From Capnocytophaga canis (lineage in GTDB: Bacteria; Bacteroidota; Bacteroidia; Flavobacteriales; Flavobacteriaceae): a stretch of 64,000 bases of DNA. This document shows positions 47,644 to 57,111 of this stretch, piece by piece. The stretch spans positions 62,001 to 126,000 of the forward strand of contig NZ_CDOI01000195.1 of assembly GCF_000827555.1 (NCBI RefSeq). Direction: 5' to 3'. Made by a program: the position numbers and the translations under genes. Each line of letters begins with the position of its first letter. Position 1 is the stretch's first letter. A model generated the notes under the pieces. It did no database searches and was not told the DNA's origin. It worked only from the letters and a program-made list of their open reading frames with translations.

Positions 47644-48441
47644 ATGTTTCGACATCAGGGAAAGAAAAGGACTCCAAAAAATAATCTGCAAATAGCGGTA
47701 GTATTATCTTTCGTTGCAGGGGTCGTAAATGTTGTTGGATTTCTATTTTTAGGGAAATTGACAACTAACGTAACGGGGCATTTTGCACTCTTTATGTACG
47801 ACGTTTTTATTATGGAATTTTGGAAAGGAACTCTCTATTTATTATATATTCTTTCATTTCTAATGGGTTCATTTACATCGGGTTACTTAATAGAAACAGC
47901 AAATTTTTACAAAAAACACAATATTTTTTTAGCTCCAACCATTGTTGAGTGCTTTTTGTTATTTACAGCGATGGTTCTCAACTATTTTATCACTGATTTT
48001 TCGAATGATGTGACAGCCTTTATTCTGCTGTTTGCAATGGGTGTACAAAACTCTTTCGTTACGAAAATATCAAATTCAGTGGTACGAACTACTCACCTAA
48101 CGGGACTTTTCACAGACTTGGGTATCGAACTTTCACAGTGGATTTATCTGAGTAAAAATAAACACAAAAATCAGCTAAAAAACTTAAAATCAACTATTAA
48201 ACTTCGATTATTTATCATTACCTTTTTCTTTTTAGGAGGATTATCCGGAGGTTTTTTCTTCGTTAAGATGAAGATGAATCTATACGCTCTTACCATTGCT
48301 ATAGCATTACTTTTGGGAGGTTTGTTCTATGACGACTTCCGATTTATGTATTTGACTAAAAAACGAAAATATGAAAGTAATTTCAAACGAAAAAAATTTA
48401 GACGTTCTCTACGAAGACAATCATTTAATCATCATCAATAA
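47644..48441 (+). CDS. YoaK-family (DUF1275) membrane protein
   Basis: A 265-residue inner-membrane protein with about six hydrophobic segments. It starts MFRHQGKKRTPKNNLQIAVV, then has AGVVNVVGFLFLGKLTTNVT and GHFALFMYDV, ending the core with RTTHLTGLFTDLGIELSQWI. The NVTGH and TTHLTGLFTDLG phrases are DUF1275 hallmarks. Transport function is unknown. The ATG at 47644 is preferred to a TTG at 47602. Its last 24 residues are a basic tail (KYESNFKRKKFRRSLRRQSF...) encoded in a 71-base overlap with the next gene. Confidence 0.82.
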   Translation: MFRHQGKKRTPKNNLQIAVVLSFVAGVVNVVGFLFLGKLTTNVTGHFALFMYDVFIMEFWKGTLYLLYILSFLMGSFTSGYLIETANFYKKHNIFLAPTIVECFLLFTAMVLNYFITDFSNDVTAFILLFAMGVQNSFVTKISNSVVRTTHLTGLFTDLGIELSQWIYLSKNKHKNQLKNLKSTIKLRLFIITFFFLGGLSGGFFFVKMKMNLYALTIAIALLLGGLFYDDFRFMYLTKKRKYESNFKRKKFRRSLRRQSFNHHQ

Positions 48442-49075
48442 ACGAGCAGGAGACATCGTTCAAGGCGATAAAACTGGCGACACTCCACTCAGTGAAATTG
48501 TGAAATCATATCTCAAAGAGAAATACCATAAACCTGGAGAGGTTTTCCTTGGTGTGGTACATCGTTTAGATAGACCCACTACAGGAATTGTAGTTTTTGC
48601 AAAAACTTCAAAGGCTCTTTCAAGGCTCAATACCCTATTTGCTAATAAGACTGCTGTTGAAAAAACATATTGGACAATGACTGATAACTGTCCGACCGAA
48701 AGCGAGGGAACCTTAGTTCATTGGCTTACGCGAAACTCGGAGAAAAATAAATCCACAGCCCATTCAAAAGAAGTTAAAGATAGTAAAAAGTCTATTTTAC
48801 ATTACAAAGTGTTAGAAAAACTAACCAATTACTATCTGTTGGAAATTCAATTAATTACAGGAAGACATCATCAAATTAGAACACAATTAGCTGCTGTAGA
48901 TTGCTTTATTAAGGGTGATTTAAAATACGGAGCCAGACGTTCAAATGCAGATGGTAGTATTCATTTACACGCTCGAAAATTGAGTTTTATTCATCCTGTA
49001 AAAAAGGAAAAAATCGAAATCATCGCTCCCCTACCCGATGAGCCTCTGTGGCAAAAATTGACCGTAATTCGGTAA
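48371..49075 (+). CDS. RluA-family RNA pseudouridine synthase
   Basis: A 234-residue pseudouridine synthase acting on rRNA or tRNA. It has NLDVLYEDNHLIIINKRAGD, the catalytic-aspartate motif GVVHRLDRPTTGIVVFAKTS, and LEIQLITGRHHQIRTQLAAV near the C-terminal half. It lacks an N-terminal S4 domain. The start MKVISNEKNLDVLYEDNHL matches the form I know from relatives, which means it overlaps the upstream YoaK-like gene by 71 bases in another frame. The target uridine is unknown. Confidence 0.9.
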   Translation: MKVISNEKNLDVLYEDNHLIIINKRAGDIVQGDKTGDTPLSEIVKSYLKEKYHKPGEVFLGVVHRLDRPTTGIVVFAKTSKALSRLNTLFANKTAVEKTYWTMTDNCPTESEGTLVHWLTRNSEKNKSTAHSKEVKDSKKSILHYKVLEKLTNYYLLEIQLITGRHHQIRTQLAAVDCFIKGDLKYGARRSNADGSIHLHARKLSFIHPVKKEKIEIIAPLPDEPLWQKLTVIR

Positions 49076-49117
49076 AATATTTCCAGAAAATTTTAACTAC
49101 AGAACAGCCTAAATTAC

Positions 49118-49125
49118 TATATTTG
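49118..49125 (+). promoter_or_regulatory. -7 box of the sdaA promoter
   Basis: TATATTTG, a perfect match. Transcription would begin near 49132, so the upstream ATG at 49139 would be nearly leaderless; this favours the ATG at 49154. Confidence 0.55.
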
Positions 49126-49153
49126 CGGTAAATTTACTATGACAGCAAATACA

Positions 49154-50575
49154 ATGGAAAGAATCAGCGTATTCGATATGTTAAAAATAGGGATAGGCCC
49201 CTCAAGTTCACATACCTTAGGCCCTTGGAGAGCTTCTGAGGCATTTGTTAAAGAATTGAAAGACAAAAATTTTTTACATAAAACCTTTGAAGTTCGAGTA
49301 GATTTATATGGTTCATTGTCCTTAACTGGAAAAGGACATGCTACGGACTTAGCTGTGATGTTAGGGCTTAGTGGTGCTGACCCTGAGTATGTCCCTATTG
49401 AAAGTTTAGAAGTCATCATCAATGCCATCAATAGGAATCAGGAACTTTGCTTAGGGAATGAGTCAATTATTAAATTCAGTCCTTCAGAAAATATTGTTTT
49501 TAACAAAAACTTCTTACCTTTCCATGCCAATGGAATTTCTTTTACCGCAAAAGGCAATGATTTTGAATATAATTCTACTTTTTATTCTATAGGAGGAGGT
49601 TTTATTATCAAAGAAAACGAAGAAAGCGACAATAATACAGGAAAAGTTGTCCGAAATTTTCCTTTTCCAATTGAAAAAGCTACCGAATTGCTAGAATATT
49701 GTCATAGAGAAAACAAAAAAATCTCAGAAATTGTTTTCGAAAATGAAAAATCTATACGTTCAGAAGCCGAAATTGATAGCGAACTATTGCGTATTTGGAA
49801 TACAATGCTTGAATGTGCCTACATAGGTTGCCACACTGAGGGGATACTGCCTGGAGGGCTAAACGTTCGTCGTCGTGCTTATGATATTCATAAAAATTTG
49901 ATTGGGGTGGTAACATATCACAATCCACAAGATTGGTTGCTTTCTATCAAAAAAACGAATGTTAAATTCCGTGAAATATTGAAATGGGTAAGCTGTTTTT
50001 CACTGGCTGTCAATGAAGTAAATGCCTCATTGGGTCGCGTGGTTACAGCTCCAACTAACGGAAGTGCGGGTGTAATTCCCGCTGTATTGCTCTATTATTT
50101 AACTATTGAAAATCATGAGGCTTCCAATGAGCAAATCAAGCAATTTTTGTTAGTAGCGGGTGAAATAGGTAGTTTATTTAAAAAGGGAGCTACTATTTCT
50201 GCTGCGATGGGAGGTTGTCAAGCTGAAATTGGCGTTTCATCAGCAATGGCGGCAGGAGCTTTATGTGAGTTGATGGGAGGTACGCCAGACCAGGTGCTTA
50301 TAGCTGCTGAAATTGCCATGGAACACCATTTAGGACTTACCTGTGATCCCATCGGAGGTTTGGTGCAAGTGCCTTGTATTGAAAGAAATGCCATGGGAGC
50401 TATCAAAGCAATTAACGCGGCTGAACTCGCTATCGAAACAGACCCCAAAAATGCGAAAGTCCCTATTGATAAAGTAATTAGCACTATGTGGGAAACCGCC
50501 AAGGATATGAATCATAAATATAAAGAAACTTCGGAAGGAGGGTTAGCTGTGGCTGTTAGTTTAGCCGACTGTTAG
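49154..50575 (+). CDS. sdaA: L-serine ammonia-lyase, iron-sulfur dependent, single chain
   Basis: Deaminates L-serine to pyruvate using a [4Fe-4S] cluster. The 473-residue protein joins the beta domain (about 1-150, starting [20 protein letters not shown], then TLGPWRA) and the alpha domain. The alpha part has [40 protein letters not shown] and [20 protein letters not shown], supplying cluster cysteines. An ATG 15 bases upstream also exists, but the chosen one matches the family start and leaves a 5' leader. The gene is monocistronic with its own terminator. Confidence 0.94.
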   Translation: MERISVFDMLKIGIGPSSSHTLGPWRASEAFVKELKDKNFLHKTFEVRVDLYGSLSLTGKGHATDLAVMLGLSGADPEYVPIESLEVIINAINRNQELCLGNESIIKFSPSENIVFNKNFLPFHANGISFTAKGNDFEYNSTFYSIGGGFIIKENEESDNNTGKVVRNFPFPIEKATELLEYCHRENKKISEIVFENEKSIRSEAEIDSELLRIWNTMLECAYIGCHTEGILPGGLNVRRRAYDIHKNLIGVVTYHNPQDWLLSIKKTNVKFREILKWVSCFSLAVNEVNASLGRVVTAPTNGSAGVIPAVLLYYLTIENHEASNEQIKQFLLVAGEIGSLFKKGATISAAMGGCQAEIGVSSAMAAGALCELMGGTPDQVLIAAEIAMEHHLGLTCDPIGGLVQVPCIERNAMGAIKAINAAELAIETDPKNAKVPIDKVISTMWETAKDMNHKYKETSEGGLAVAVSLADC

Positions 50576-50655
50576 TTTGAGAATGTTCTTTGAAGATGTT
50601 GAAAAGAGTAAAAAAGGGAAAATTAGAGTATCCCTTGAAAAATATTTATTAAATC

Positions 50656-50692
50656 ACTCCCGTCCAAAAGTTTTTGATTTTTGGACGTTTTT
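50656..50692 (+). terminator. Terminator after sdaA, copy of a dispersed element
   Basis: CGTCCAAAA (50661-50669) pairs with TTTTGGACG (50679-50687), followed by a T-run. The preceding ACTCCCG extends a similarity to the element at 1445-1481 on the minus strand. Confidence 0.8.
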
Positions 50693-51581
50693 TATGTAAC
50701 TCATCGGTTTTAGACAGTAAAAACCTTTGTAGGATAAAAATGAGAAATAAACATTTAAACAATTAATTATTAATTGTTTGTGTTGTATATTTGTCTAATT
50801 AAAAGCTCCAAAAGCCTATCCGTTACGACCTTTGATTCTTACAATGTAGAAAGACGCAATCGAAAAGATTCTTTTAAAGCAAAAATGGCTACCATTATAT
50901 TGCGTTTTTCATCACCCCACATCATTAAAAAGGACTTTCCACTTCGGGCGAAAAACCTTGCAATGGATTAGTACTCTTCAAAATGTTACTCATCGGAATG
51001 TGAAGCAACCATCTATCGGCTATAAAACTCTGCAGATACAGGTGAAAGATTCTGTCCTAAGTTTACCGAAATGAAATACTTTCATTTCTATTACTTTCGG
51101 AAATCAACCATCAATTGGAAAAACACAGAGTCGTCATTCATGAAAGTATGAAAGTAGATACAAGTATACGCAAAGTTGGTTTTATTCGAAAAAACCGAAA
51201 TCTTTTGAAATCTCCTAAGATCGAAAAGAAGATGAATTGTCCGAGGGAAAAGTTGAAAAACAAAAGATTTTTTAAATAAATTACTAAAAATGTAGTAGAC
51301 AATTGAGATAGATAACTCAAAAAAAGAGGCGGGTAAAATCAATCCGAAAAAAAGGGAAAAACGATAAAAAGTACACTTTTAAATTTTCAAAAACACATGT
51401 AAAAAATCATTCGAATACGGAAATATAGGGATTAAATGGTTCTTGCAAAGGTCTCAATAATTTAGTAAAAAAATAGGGTCTAAGAAATAACTATTAGAAC
51501 CAATCTTCTAAAAAAGTCTATTTTTTGTCCATTACACCCAAAAACATAACAAAAATCATGTTTTTCACTTCTTTTTTTTCA
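50693..51581. other. Intergenic region upstream of susC
   Basis: About 890 bases with no recognised gene. A 65-codon frame at 50774-50971 has no family I know and no promoter box. A short perfect palindrome lies at 51068-51088, and two GAAAGTAT/GAAAGTAG units occur at about 51142-51157. No ECF sigma factor, anti-sigma factor or hybrid regulator is present, unlike many SusCD loci. Confidence 0.55.
51068..51088. repeat. 9-bp perfect palindrome upstream of susC
   Basis: GAAATGAAA (51068-51076) and TTTCATTTC (51080-51088) are exact reverse complements with a TAC centre, inside a CCGAAA...TTTCGG context. It has an operator-like layout about 530 bases before susC. Confidence 0.5.
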
Positions 51582-51589
51582 TAAATTTG
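51582..51589 (+). promoter_or_regulatory. -7 box of the susC-susD promoter
   Basis: TAAATTTG, a perfect TAnnTTTG match, 30 bases before the susC-like ATG. No clear -33 box was seen. Confidence 0.5.
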
Positions 51590-51618
51590 GCACATGTAAT
51601 CATAAAAATTAACACTAT

Positions 51619-54600
51619 ATGCTAAAAAAATTATCAACTACACTTATGCTGACATTTTTAGCTTTACCGCTAATAGCACAAGTGAAAGTAACTGGAAAAG
51701 TTACTGATGAGATGAATAGCCCTTTACCAGGAGCTAATGTTATGATAAAAGGGACTAAGAGTGGCGTGGTTTCCGATTTTGATGGAAATTACGAAATTCA
51801 AGTGCAACAGGGCGATGTACTTGAATTTAGTTTTATTGGTTTTAAGACGCAATCCAAAAAAGTAATGGACGAAAGTGTTAAAAACCTGATTATCAATGTA
51901 ATTCTTGAAGAGGAGACACAACAGCTTGATGATGTAGTGGTAATTGGATACGGAACACAGAAGAAAGAGAACTTAACAGGAGCCGTGTCGCAAGTGAAGA
52001 TGGCGGAGGTTTTAGGTGATCGTCCCGTAGTTAATACATCTAGTGCTTTACAAGGAGCTGTTGCAGGATTACAAGTAACGAGAAATCCTACCCCTGGGCA
52101 AAATGGCAATACCCTCCAAATACGAGGAAATCTATCCATTAACGGAGGAGGTCCTCTTGTGCTGATAGATAACGTACCTGGTGATATAGGCTCACTCAAT
52201 CCAGAGGATATTGAGTCAGTTACCGTGTTAAAAGATGCTGCTTCGTCTGCCATTTATGGAGCTCGTGCAGCGGGAGGTGTAGTACTCATAACCACCAAAC
52301 GACCTTCTTCAGGTACTAAATTTCAATTCAATTACAATTACAACATTGGTTTTGAAAAATCAATTAATAAACCTAAACAAGCTTCTCTATATGAATATTT
52401 TGAGGCATATCAAGAAGCAGGTTTTCCTAACGCATATTGGGCAAATTCACAGGATGTTACCAAATGGGTACAATATTTAAAAGAATACCGAGAAAACCCA
52501 TCTAAATTCAATATCATTGGTGATGGTATTTATGTAGATCCCAGCGGAATTCCTTATTATTTACACGAAAAAGACTTATATGACAATATATTAAGTACAG
52601 GACTTTTGCAGACGCATAATGTATCTGTTTCGGGAGGGACTGACAAGTTACGTTATCGTATGTCTGGAGGATACAATCACGAAGATGGCCCTTTGATTAC
52701 CGATAAAGATTCCTACAAACGTAAAAATTTAGGAGCATTTATTTCAGCGGATATTGCTAATTGGTTTACTCAAGAGGTTGATGTAAGATATTCTGAGTCC
52801 CAAAAAACGAATCCGCAAGGAGCTCATCTTTATAGCCTTCGATTGATTTCGTATTATCCAGAAGGAAATTTTCCCGCAAGTGTTAATATTGGCTCAAATA
52901 AAGACCTGCCTTTAATTACACCGCGTAACTCTATTTTAGGAAATAACACATCAGTAAACAATGGGGGTACAACGCGTATCTTTTCAAAATCTATATTTAA
53001 GCCTTTTGAAGGATTTACAGGAATTTTTGAATATACTTTCAATAAAACAGATAACAGACATAGCCATTTTTCTAACAAGTGGATACATACCTCTATACAA
53101 GGAGGCGAAACGTCTTCTCCAACAAAAGATGTATATCGGAAAGATTATAGTTTTACTAATTACAATTCTGTAAATGCTTACGGAACCTATACAAAAGATA
53201 TTCTAAAAAATCATTTTAGTTTGATGGCAGGATTTTCTCAAGAATCAAGTTATTATGAGATAGTACGCAGTACCGCTGAAAGTCAGAATGTACCAACTGT
53301 ACCTTCCTTTGGCGGTGCTACCGAGAATTTTGTGATAACCGATGGATATTCAGAATATACTATCCGAAGTGGTTTTTTCCGATTCAACTACAATTATGAT
53401 AGAAAGTATTTACTTGAAATCAACGGACGTTATGATGGCTCTTCAAAATTCCCTAAAAATTCTCGTTTTGGTTTTTTCCCTTCTGCATCACTAGGTTGGC
53501 AGGTAAGTCGTGAAAATTTTATGGCTTTTTCCGAAAACTGGCTTAATGAGTTTAAGTTACGTGCTTCGTGGGGACAAATTGGAAATCAGAACATTAATCC
53601 TTATCAGTATTCTCCAACATTGGGAGTTTATAAGTCAAATGAATGGTCAGAAAACTTCGATAGAATTACAGCTATGGGGTTGCCTAGTTTGGTTAGTAAT
53701 TCTTTTACTTGGGAAACGGTTACTTCCATTAACTTCGGGGCAGATTTTGGATTTTTTAATAATCGATTAAGAGCTACTTTTGATATTTTTCAGAGAGACA
53801 CTAAAGATATGCTGACAGAAGGTGTTGTGCAATTACCTGCGGTTGTTGGTATCGCTGCACCTAGTCAAAATTCGGCAACTATGCATGCTAAAGGTTGGGA
53901 ATTTGAGATCAATTGGAAAGACAAAATAGGTGACTTTGGGTATCGTATAGGAGTTAATTTATTCGATAATCAGTCGAAACTTACTAAATTTGAGACTAAT
54001 AAATCACGAGTTCTTTTTAACGGAAAAGGAGAGGCTTTATGGTATGAAGGACGTGATTTTGGTGAAATTTGGGGCTATGTAGCCGACGGATACTACTCAG
54101 TTGATGATTTTGCAGATGTTAACAGTTGGAAGTTGAAAGATGGGGTAACCTCTGTTAAAAATGTGAATGTACGTCCTGGTGATATGAAGTTTAGAAATTT
54201 ACGTGATGACGAACACGCTACTAACCGAATTGATAATGGTAAAAATACGGCTGACGATCCTGGAGATATGAAAGTGATAGGAAACAGTTCTTTACGCTAT
54301 CAGTATTCGGCTAATTTTGGTGTTAATTACAAAGGGTTTGACTTGAATGTAATGTTGCAAGGTATAGGCAAACGCGATGTTTGGATAGGTGGACAGGCAA
54401 TATTTCCGTTTGCCCCAGATGGGCAATTCAATCCATTGTTTTATAATCAAACCGATTATTGGAGAGCTAAAAGCTACGACCCTTCAAATCCTGACTATAT
54501 GGTTGCGGTAAACCCTAATGCTACCTATTACAGAATTTACGGGCAAGGAGGAAACGCAGGACATAACAGACGTACTTCGGATAAGTTCTTACAAGATGCC

Positions 54601-54810
54601 TCGTATCTTCGCATCAAAAATATTACTTTATCATACGCTTTCCAAAAACCAGTTCTCGAAATTTTAAATGTTTCTCAACTTCGCTTTTTTATAGGGGTAG
54701 AGAATTTGGCTACTTTCAGCTCTTTACCAAAAGGAATTGACCCAGAACGAATCAATTGGGGATATCCTTTTTCACGGATTGTTTCCTTCGGAGGAAGTTT
54801 AACTTTTTAA
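51619..54810 (+). CDS. SusC/RagA-family TonB-dependent outer-membrane transporter
   Basis: A 1063-residue outer-membrane receptor that would import glycans or peptides using TonB energy. The signal peptide MLKKLSTTLMLTFLALPLIA is followed by a CarboxypepD_reg-like domain (about 24-105). The SusC signature LDDVVVIGYGTQKKENLTGA comes next, then the plug domain with LQIRGNLSINGGGPLVLIDN and EDIESVTVLKDAASSAIYGA. A beta-barrel runs to the terminal SRIVSFGGSLTF, with Phe as last residue as expected for OMPs. The partner SusD-like gene follows after 13 bases. No glycosidase, sulfatase or peptidase is cotranscribed, so the substrate is unknown. Confidence 0.95.
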   Translation: MLKKLSTTLMLTFLALPLIAQVKVTGKVTDEMNSPLPGANVMIKGTKSGVVSDFDGNYEIQVQQGDVLEFSFIGFKTQSKKVMDESVKNLIINVILEEETQQLDDVVVIGYGTQKKENLTGAVSQVKMAEVLGDRPVVNTSSALQGAVAGLQVTRNPTPGQNGNTLQIRGNLSINGGGPLVLIDNVPGDIGSLNPEDIESVTVLKDAASSAIYGARAAGGVVLITTKRPSSGTKFQFNYNYNIGFEKSINKPKQASLYEYFEAYQEAGFPNAYWANSQDVTKWVQYLKEYRENPSKFNIIGDGIYVDPSGIPYYLHEKDLYDNILSTGLLQTHNVSVSGGTDKLRYRMSGGYNHEDGPLITDKDSYKRKNLGAFISADIANWFTQEVDVRYSESQKTNPQGAHLYSLRLISYYPEGNFPASVNIGSNKDLPLITPRNSILGNNTSVNNGGTTRIFSKSIFKPFEGFTGIFEYTFNKTDNRHSHFSNKWIHTSIQGGETSSPTKDVYRKDYSFTNYNSVNAYGTYTKDILKNHFSLMAGFSQESSYYEIVRSTAESQNVPTVPSFGGATENFVITDGYSEYTIRSGFFRFNYNYDRKYLLEINGRYDGSSKFPKNSRFGFFPSASLGWQVSRENFMAFSENWLNEFKLRASWGQIGNQNINPYQYSPTLGVYKSNEWSENFDRITAMGLPSLVSNSFTWETVTSINFGADFGFFNNRLRATFDIFQRDTKDMLTEGVVQLPAVVGIAAPSQNSATMHAKGWEFEINWKDKIGDFGYRIGVNLFDNQSKLTKFETNKSRVLFNGKGEALWYEGRDFGEIWGYVADGYYSVDDFADVNSWKLKDGVTSVKNVNVRPGDMKFRNLRDDEHATNRIDNGKNTADDPGDMKVIGNSSLRYQYSANFGVNYKGFDLNVMLQGIGKRDVWIGGQAIFPFAPDGQFNPLFYNQTDYWRAKSYDPSNPDYMVAVNPNATYYRIYGQGGNAGHNRRTSDKFLQDASYLRIKNITLSYAFQKPVLEILNVSQLRFFIGVENLATFSSLPKGIDPERINWGYPFSRIVSFGGSLTF

Positions 54811-54823
54811 AATCAGTACAAAA

Positions 54824-56710
54824 ATGAAAAATCTACTTAAAACTATAATAATCGTAGGGTCTTTATTTTCAGTAGGATGTAATGATGATTTTCTTGAAAA
54901 ACACCCACTTGATAAACCTACAGAGGCTAATGCTTTCAAAAATTTTGATAATTTTAAAGCATTTGCTTATCCGCTTTATGGATTATTTCCTGGAGGGAAT
55001 AATTATCACGCAGACCGCTATGCAGGATACCTTACACACAAAGGAGTAAGTGCTCAAAATCCGTATGCTTGGCAAACCATTGGTGATGCCGTTTCTGGAA
55101 ATGGTTGGGATTTCGGTCACATTCGTCGTGCCAATATGCTTCTTGCTAATATTGACAAATCTGAGATGACTCAAGATGAGAAGAATTATTGGAGAGCTGT
55201 GGGGTATTTTTTCCATTCTTACAAGTATATGGAACTAGTAAACCGATTTGGAGATGTACCTTGGGTAGAAACAGTATTGAATGAAGATTCTCCTGAAGCA
55301 TTCGGTCCACGAACTCCTAGGAAAGAAGTTACAGACAAGATTTTGGAGCGATTAAAATGGGCAGAACAACACATAGGAGGTGCCAAGTCGGGAAAGAATA
55401 CCATATCTCAAGATGTGGTTCGAGTGGTACTCTCTCGCTTTGCTCTACGTGAGGCTACTTGGCGCAAATACCACAATTTAGGAGATTATGAAAAATATCT
55501 TGAAGAATGTGTTCGCGTTTCTGAAGTTTTGATGAAATCATATCCTGCATTATACACAGGTACTGATGGACAGGTTGCTGCAGGTTATGGTGAACTTTGG
55601 ACAAGCCCTTCACTAGAAGGAGTTCCTGGAGTGATTTTGCGAAAGGAATATTTTGATCACTCTTATTTCCGTCATAACGATAGTTATTTAGAACATACCT
55701 CTTCGCATTTCATAGAAATGCCACAACATACTGTGGATATGTATTTAACCAAAGACGGATTACCTATTCATAATGCTGCCAATACGCTCTATGCTGGAGA
55801 TAAAACTCCTTATGAAACTTTCAGAAATAGAGATCCTAGATTATACCATACCGTAATACCTCCTTATAAAGTCTTGGCAAGAAGCCCAAAAGCTGGGGAA
55901 GAGGGTGGTTCTGGTTGGACATATACCAACAATCCTGCGGATAGGGAATATATTGATATTATGAAACCGAATATTACAAAAAGCAATCCAGGTGAAGGCA
56001 TGAAACGCCTACCTGCACAAAACTGGAGTGCATCCTTAGTGCCCACTATTCCTAATTTTGTTGGAGGAGTTGGGGCTAAAGGGTTTGTTTCTTGTCGTTC
56101 AGGTTATTACGTATGGAAAAATTATAGTGGCTGGGAAAAAAGCTTTAACAATGGTGCCCTAAATACTTCTGATAAACCCATTTTTAAAATTGAAGAAGTA
56201 CTGCTCAATTATGCTGAAGCAAAATTTGAATTAGGTGCTTTCAATCAAGATGTAGCAGACCGCTCCATAAATAGGTTGCGTGACAGAGCTTCTGTGGGTA
56301 GAATGATTGTAGCTAATGTTGATGATTCATTTGACCCACAAAGAGATAAAACGGTTGATCCTGTGCTTTGGGAAATCCGTAGAGAACGTATCATTGAACT
56401 TATGGGTGAAGGATTTGGGTTTGATGATGTACGTCGTTGGAAAAAGGCAGACTGGTTCGTTAATAAACAGGCTTATGGAATGTGGATTAAAAAATCTACT
56501 CTTGTTGGTAAAGAAGGTCCCACTGCCATAGTAGATTTGAATTCTGGACACGCAAATCCCGCTGCTACAGAAGGTTATCGTTATTTGTATAATGACCCTG
56601 TAAAGGACGGGAAAGGCTGGTTAGATAAATATTACTTATATGAGGTACCATCGAATGAAATATTGCTTAACCCTGCATTAAAACCTAATAATCCAGGTTA
56701 TGAAAAATAA
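54824..56710 (+). CDS. SusD/RagB-family substrate-binding lipoprotein
   Basis: A 628-residue surface lipoprotein that caps the SusC-like transporter. The signal MKNLLKTIIIVGSLFSVGC gives Cys19 as lipidation site, followed by an acidic NDDFLEKHPLDKPTEANAF typical of SusD starts. TPR-like helices carry NYWRAVGYFFHSYKYMELVN and RFGDVPWVETVL. The C-terminal half has EEVLLNYAEAKFELGAFNQD, INRLRDRASVG and LWEIRRERIIELMGEGFGFD, then DVRRWKKAD, all hallmarks of the family. It ends in a terminator. Confidence 0.94.
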   Translation: MKNLLKTIIIVGSLFSVGCNDDFLEKHPLDKPTEANAFKNFDNFKAFAYPLYGLFPGGNNYHADRYAGYLTHKGVSAQNPYAWQTIGDAVSGNGWDFGHIRRANMLLANIDKSEMTQDEKNYWRAVGYFFHSYKYMELVNRFGDVPWVETVLNEDSPEAFGPRTPRKEVTDKILERLKWAEQHIGGAKSGKNTISQDVVRVVLSRFALREATWRKYHNLGDYEKYLEECVRVSEVLMKSYPALYTGTDGQVAAGYGELWTSPSLEGVPGVILRKEYFDHSYFRHNDSYLEHTSSHFIEMPQHTVDMYLTKDGLPIHNAANTLYAGDKTPYETFRNRDPRLYHTVIPPYKVLARSPKAGEEGGSGWTYTNNPADREYIDIMKPNITKSNPGEGMKRLPAQNWSASLVPTIPNFVGGVGAKGFVSCRSGYYVWKNYSGWEKSFNNGALNTSDKPIFKIEEVLLNYAEAKFELGAFNQDVADRSINRLRDRASVGRMIVANVDDSFDPQRDKTVDPVLWEIRRERIIELMGEGFGFDDVRRWKKADWFVNKQAYGMWIKKSTLVGKEGPTAIVDLNSGHANPAATEGYRYLYNDPVKDGKGWLDKYYLYEVPSNEILLNPALKPNNPGYEK

Positions 56711-56778
56711 TTTTTTATCGAGGAGTTAGTTCTTTTAGAAGAAACTCTGATATGAAAAAATGTATTAAAGAGAAGAAG

Positions 56779-56806
56779 CTGTCCGAGACTTTTCGGACAG
56801 TTTTTT
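56779..56806 (+). terminator. Terminator after susC-susD
   Basis: CTGTCCGA (56779-56786) pairs with TTCGGACAG (56792-56800), followed by T6. It belongs to the GCTGTCC terminator family. Confidence 0.85.
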
Positions 56807-56810
56807 ATTT

Positions 56811-57041
56811 GGTGTTTTTCCTTAAAATTTTGTAATTTTAGGCTGTGAAAAAAACAACCGATGGCAAAGATACAATTTAAAATATTGCCAAGTATAATTT
56901 CAGAAAATTACACGAAAAAATTAGAAATGTAGCCTAAAACAGGGAAAAATCTATATTGTTTCCAAAAACAATCTGAAAAATGTTACTTCAAAGTGAAAAA
57001 TAGATTTTTCTTGGTAAAATGTAGTTTATGCCTTTTCTATG
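56811..57041. other. Gap between convergent susD and M1 genes
   Basis: The gap holds no intact gene. A short frame from about 56861 (MAKIQFKILPSIISENYTKK) breaks at a stop after some 20 codons and was not recognised. It could be a relic of a mobile-element gene, but the evidence is too thin to call. Confidence 0.35.
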
Positions 57042-57080
57042 AAAAAAACAAAGAAGCTACCCTCTTCGGACAGCTTCTTT
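57042..57080 (-). terminator. Terminator after the M1 peptidase gene
   Basis: AAAGAAGCT (57050-57058) pairs with AGCTTCTTT (57072-57080); on the minus strand the 5' arm reads AAAGAAGCTGTCC and a T7 run follows. It is another member of the recurring family. Confidence 0.82.
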
Positions 57081-57111
57081 TAGTATGTTGAAAATCAGTG
57101 TAATCCTTATT

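Noticed and set aside
50774-50971. A 65-codon plus-strand frame upstream of susC
   Set aside because: No family resemblance, no -7 box and no neighbouring support; left as unexplained intergenic sequence.
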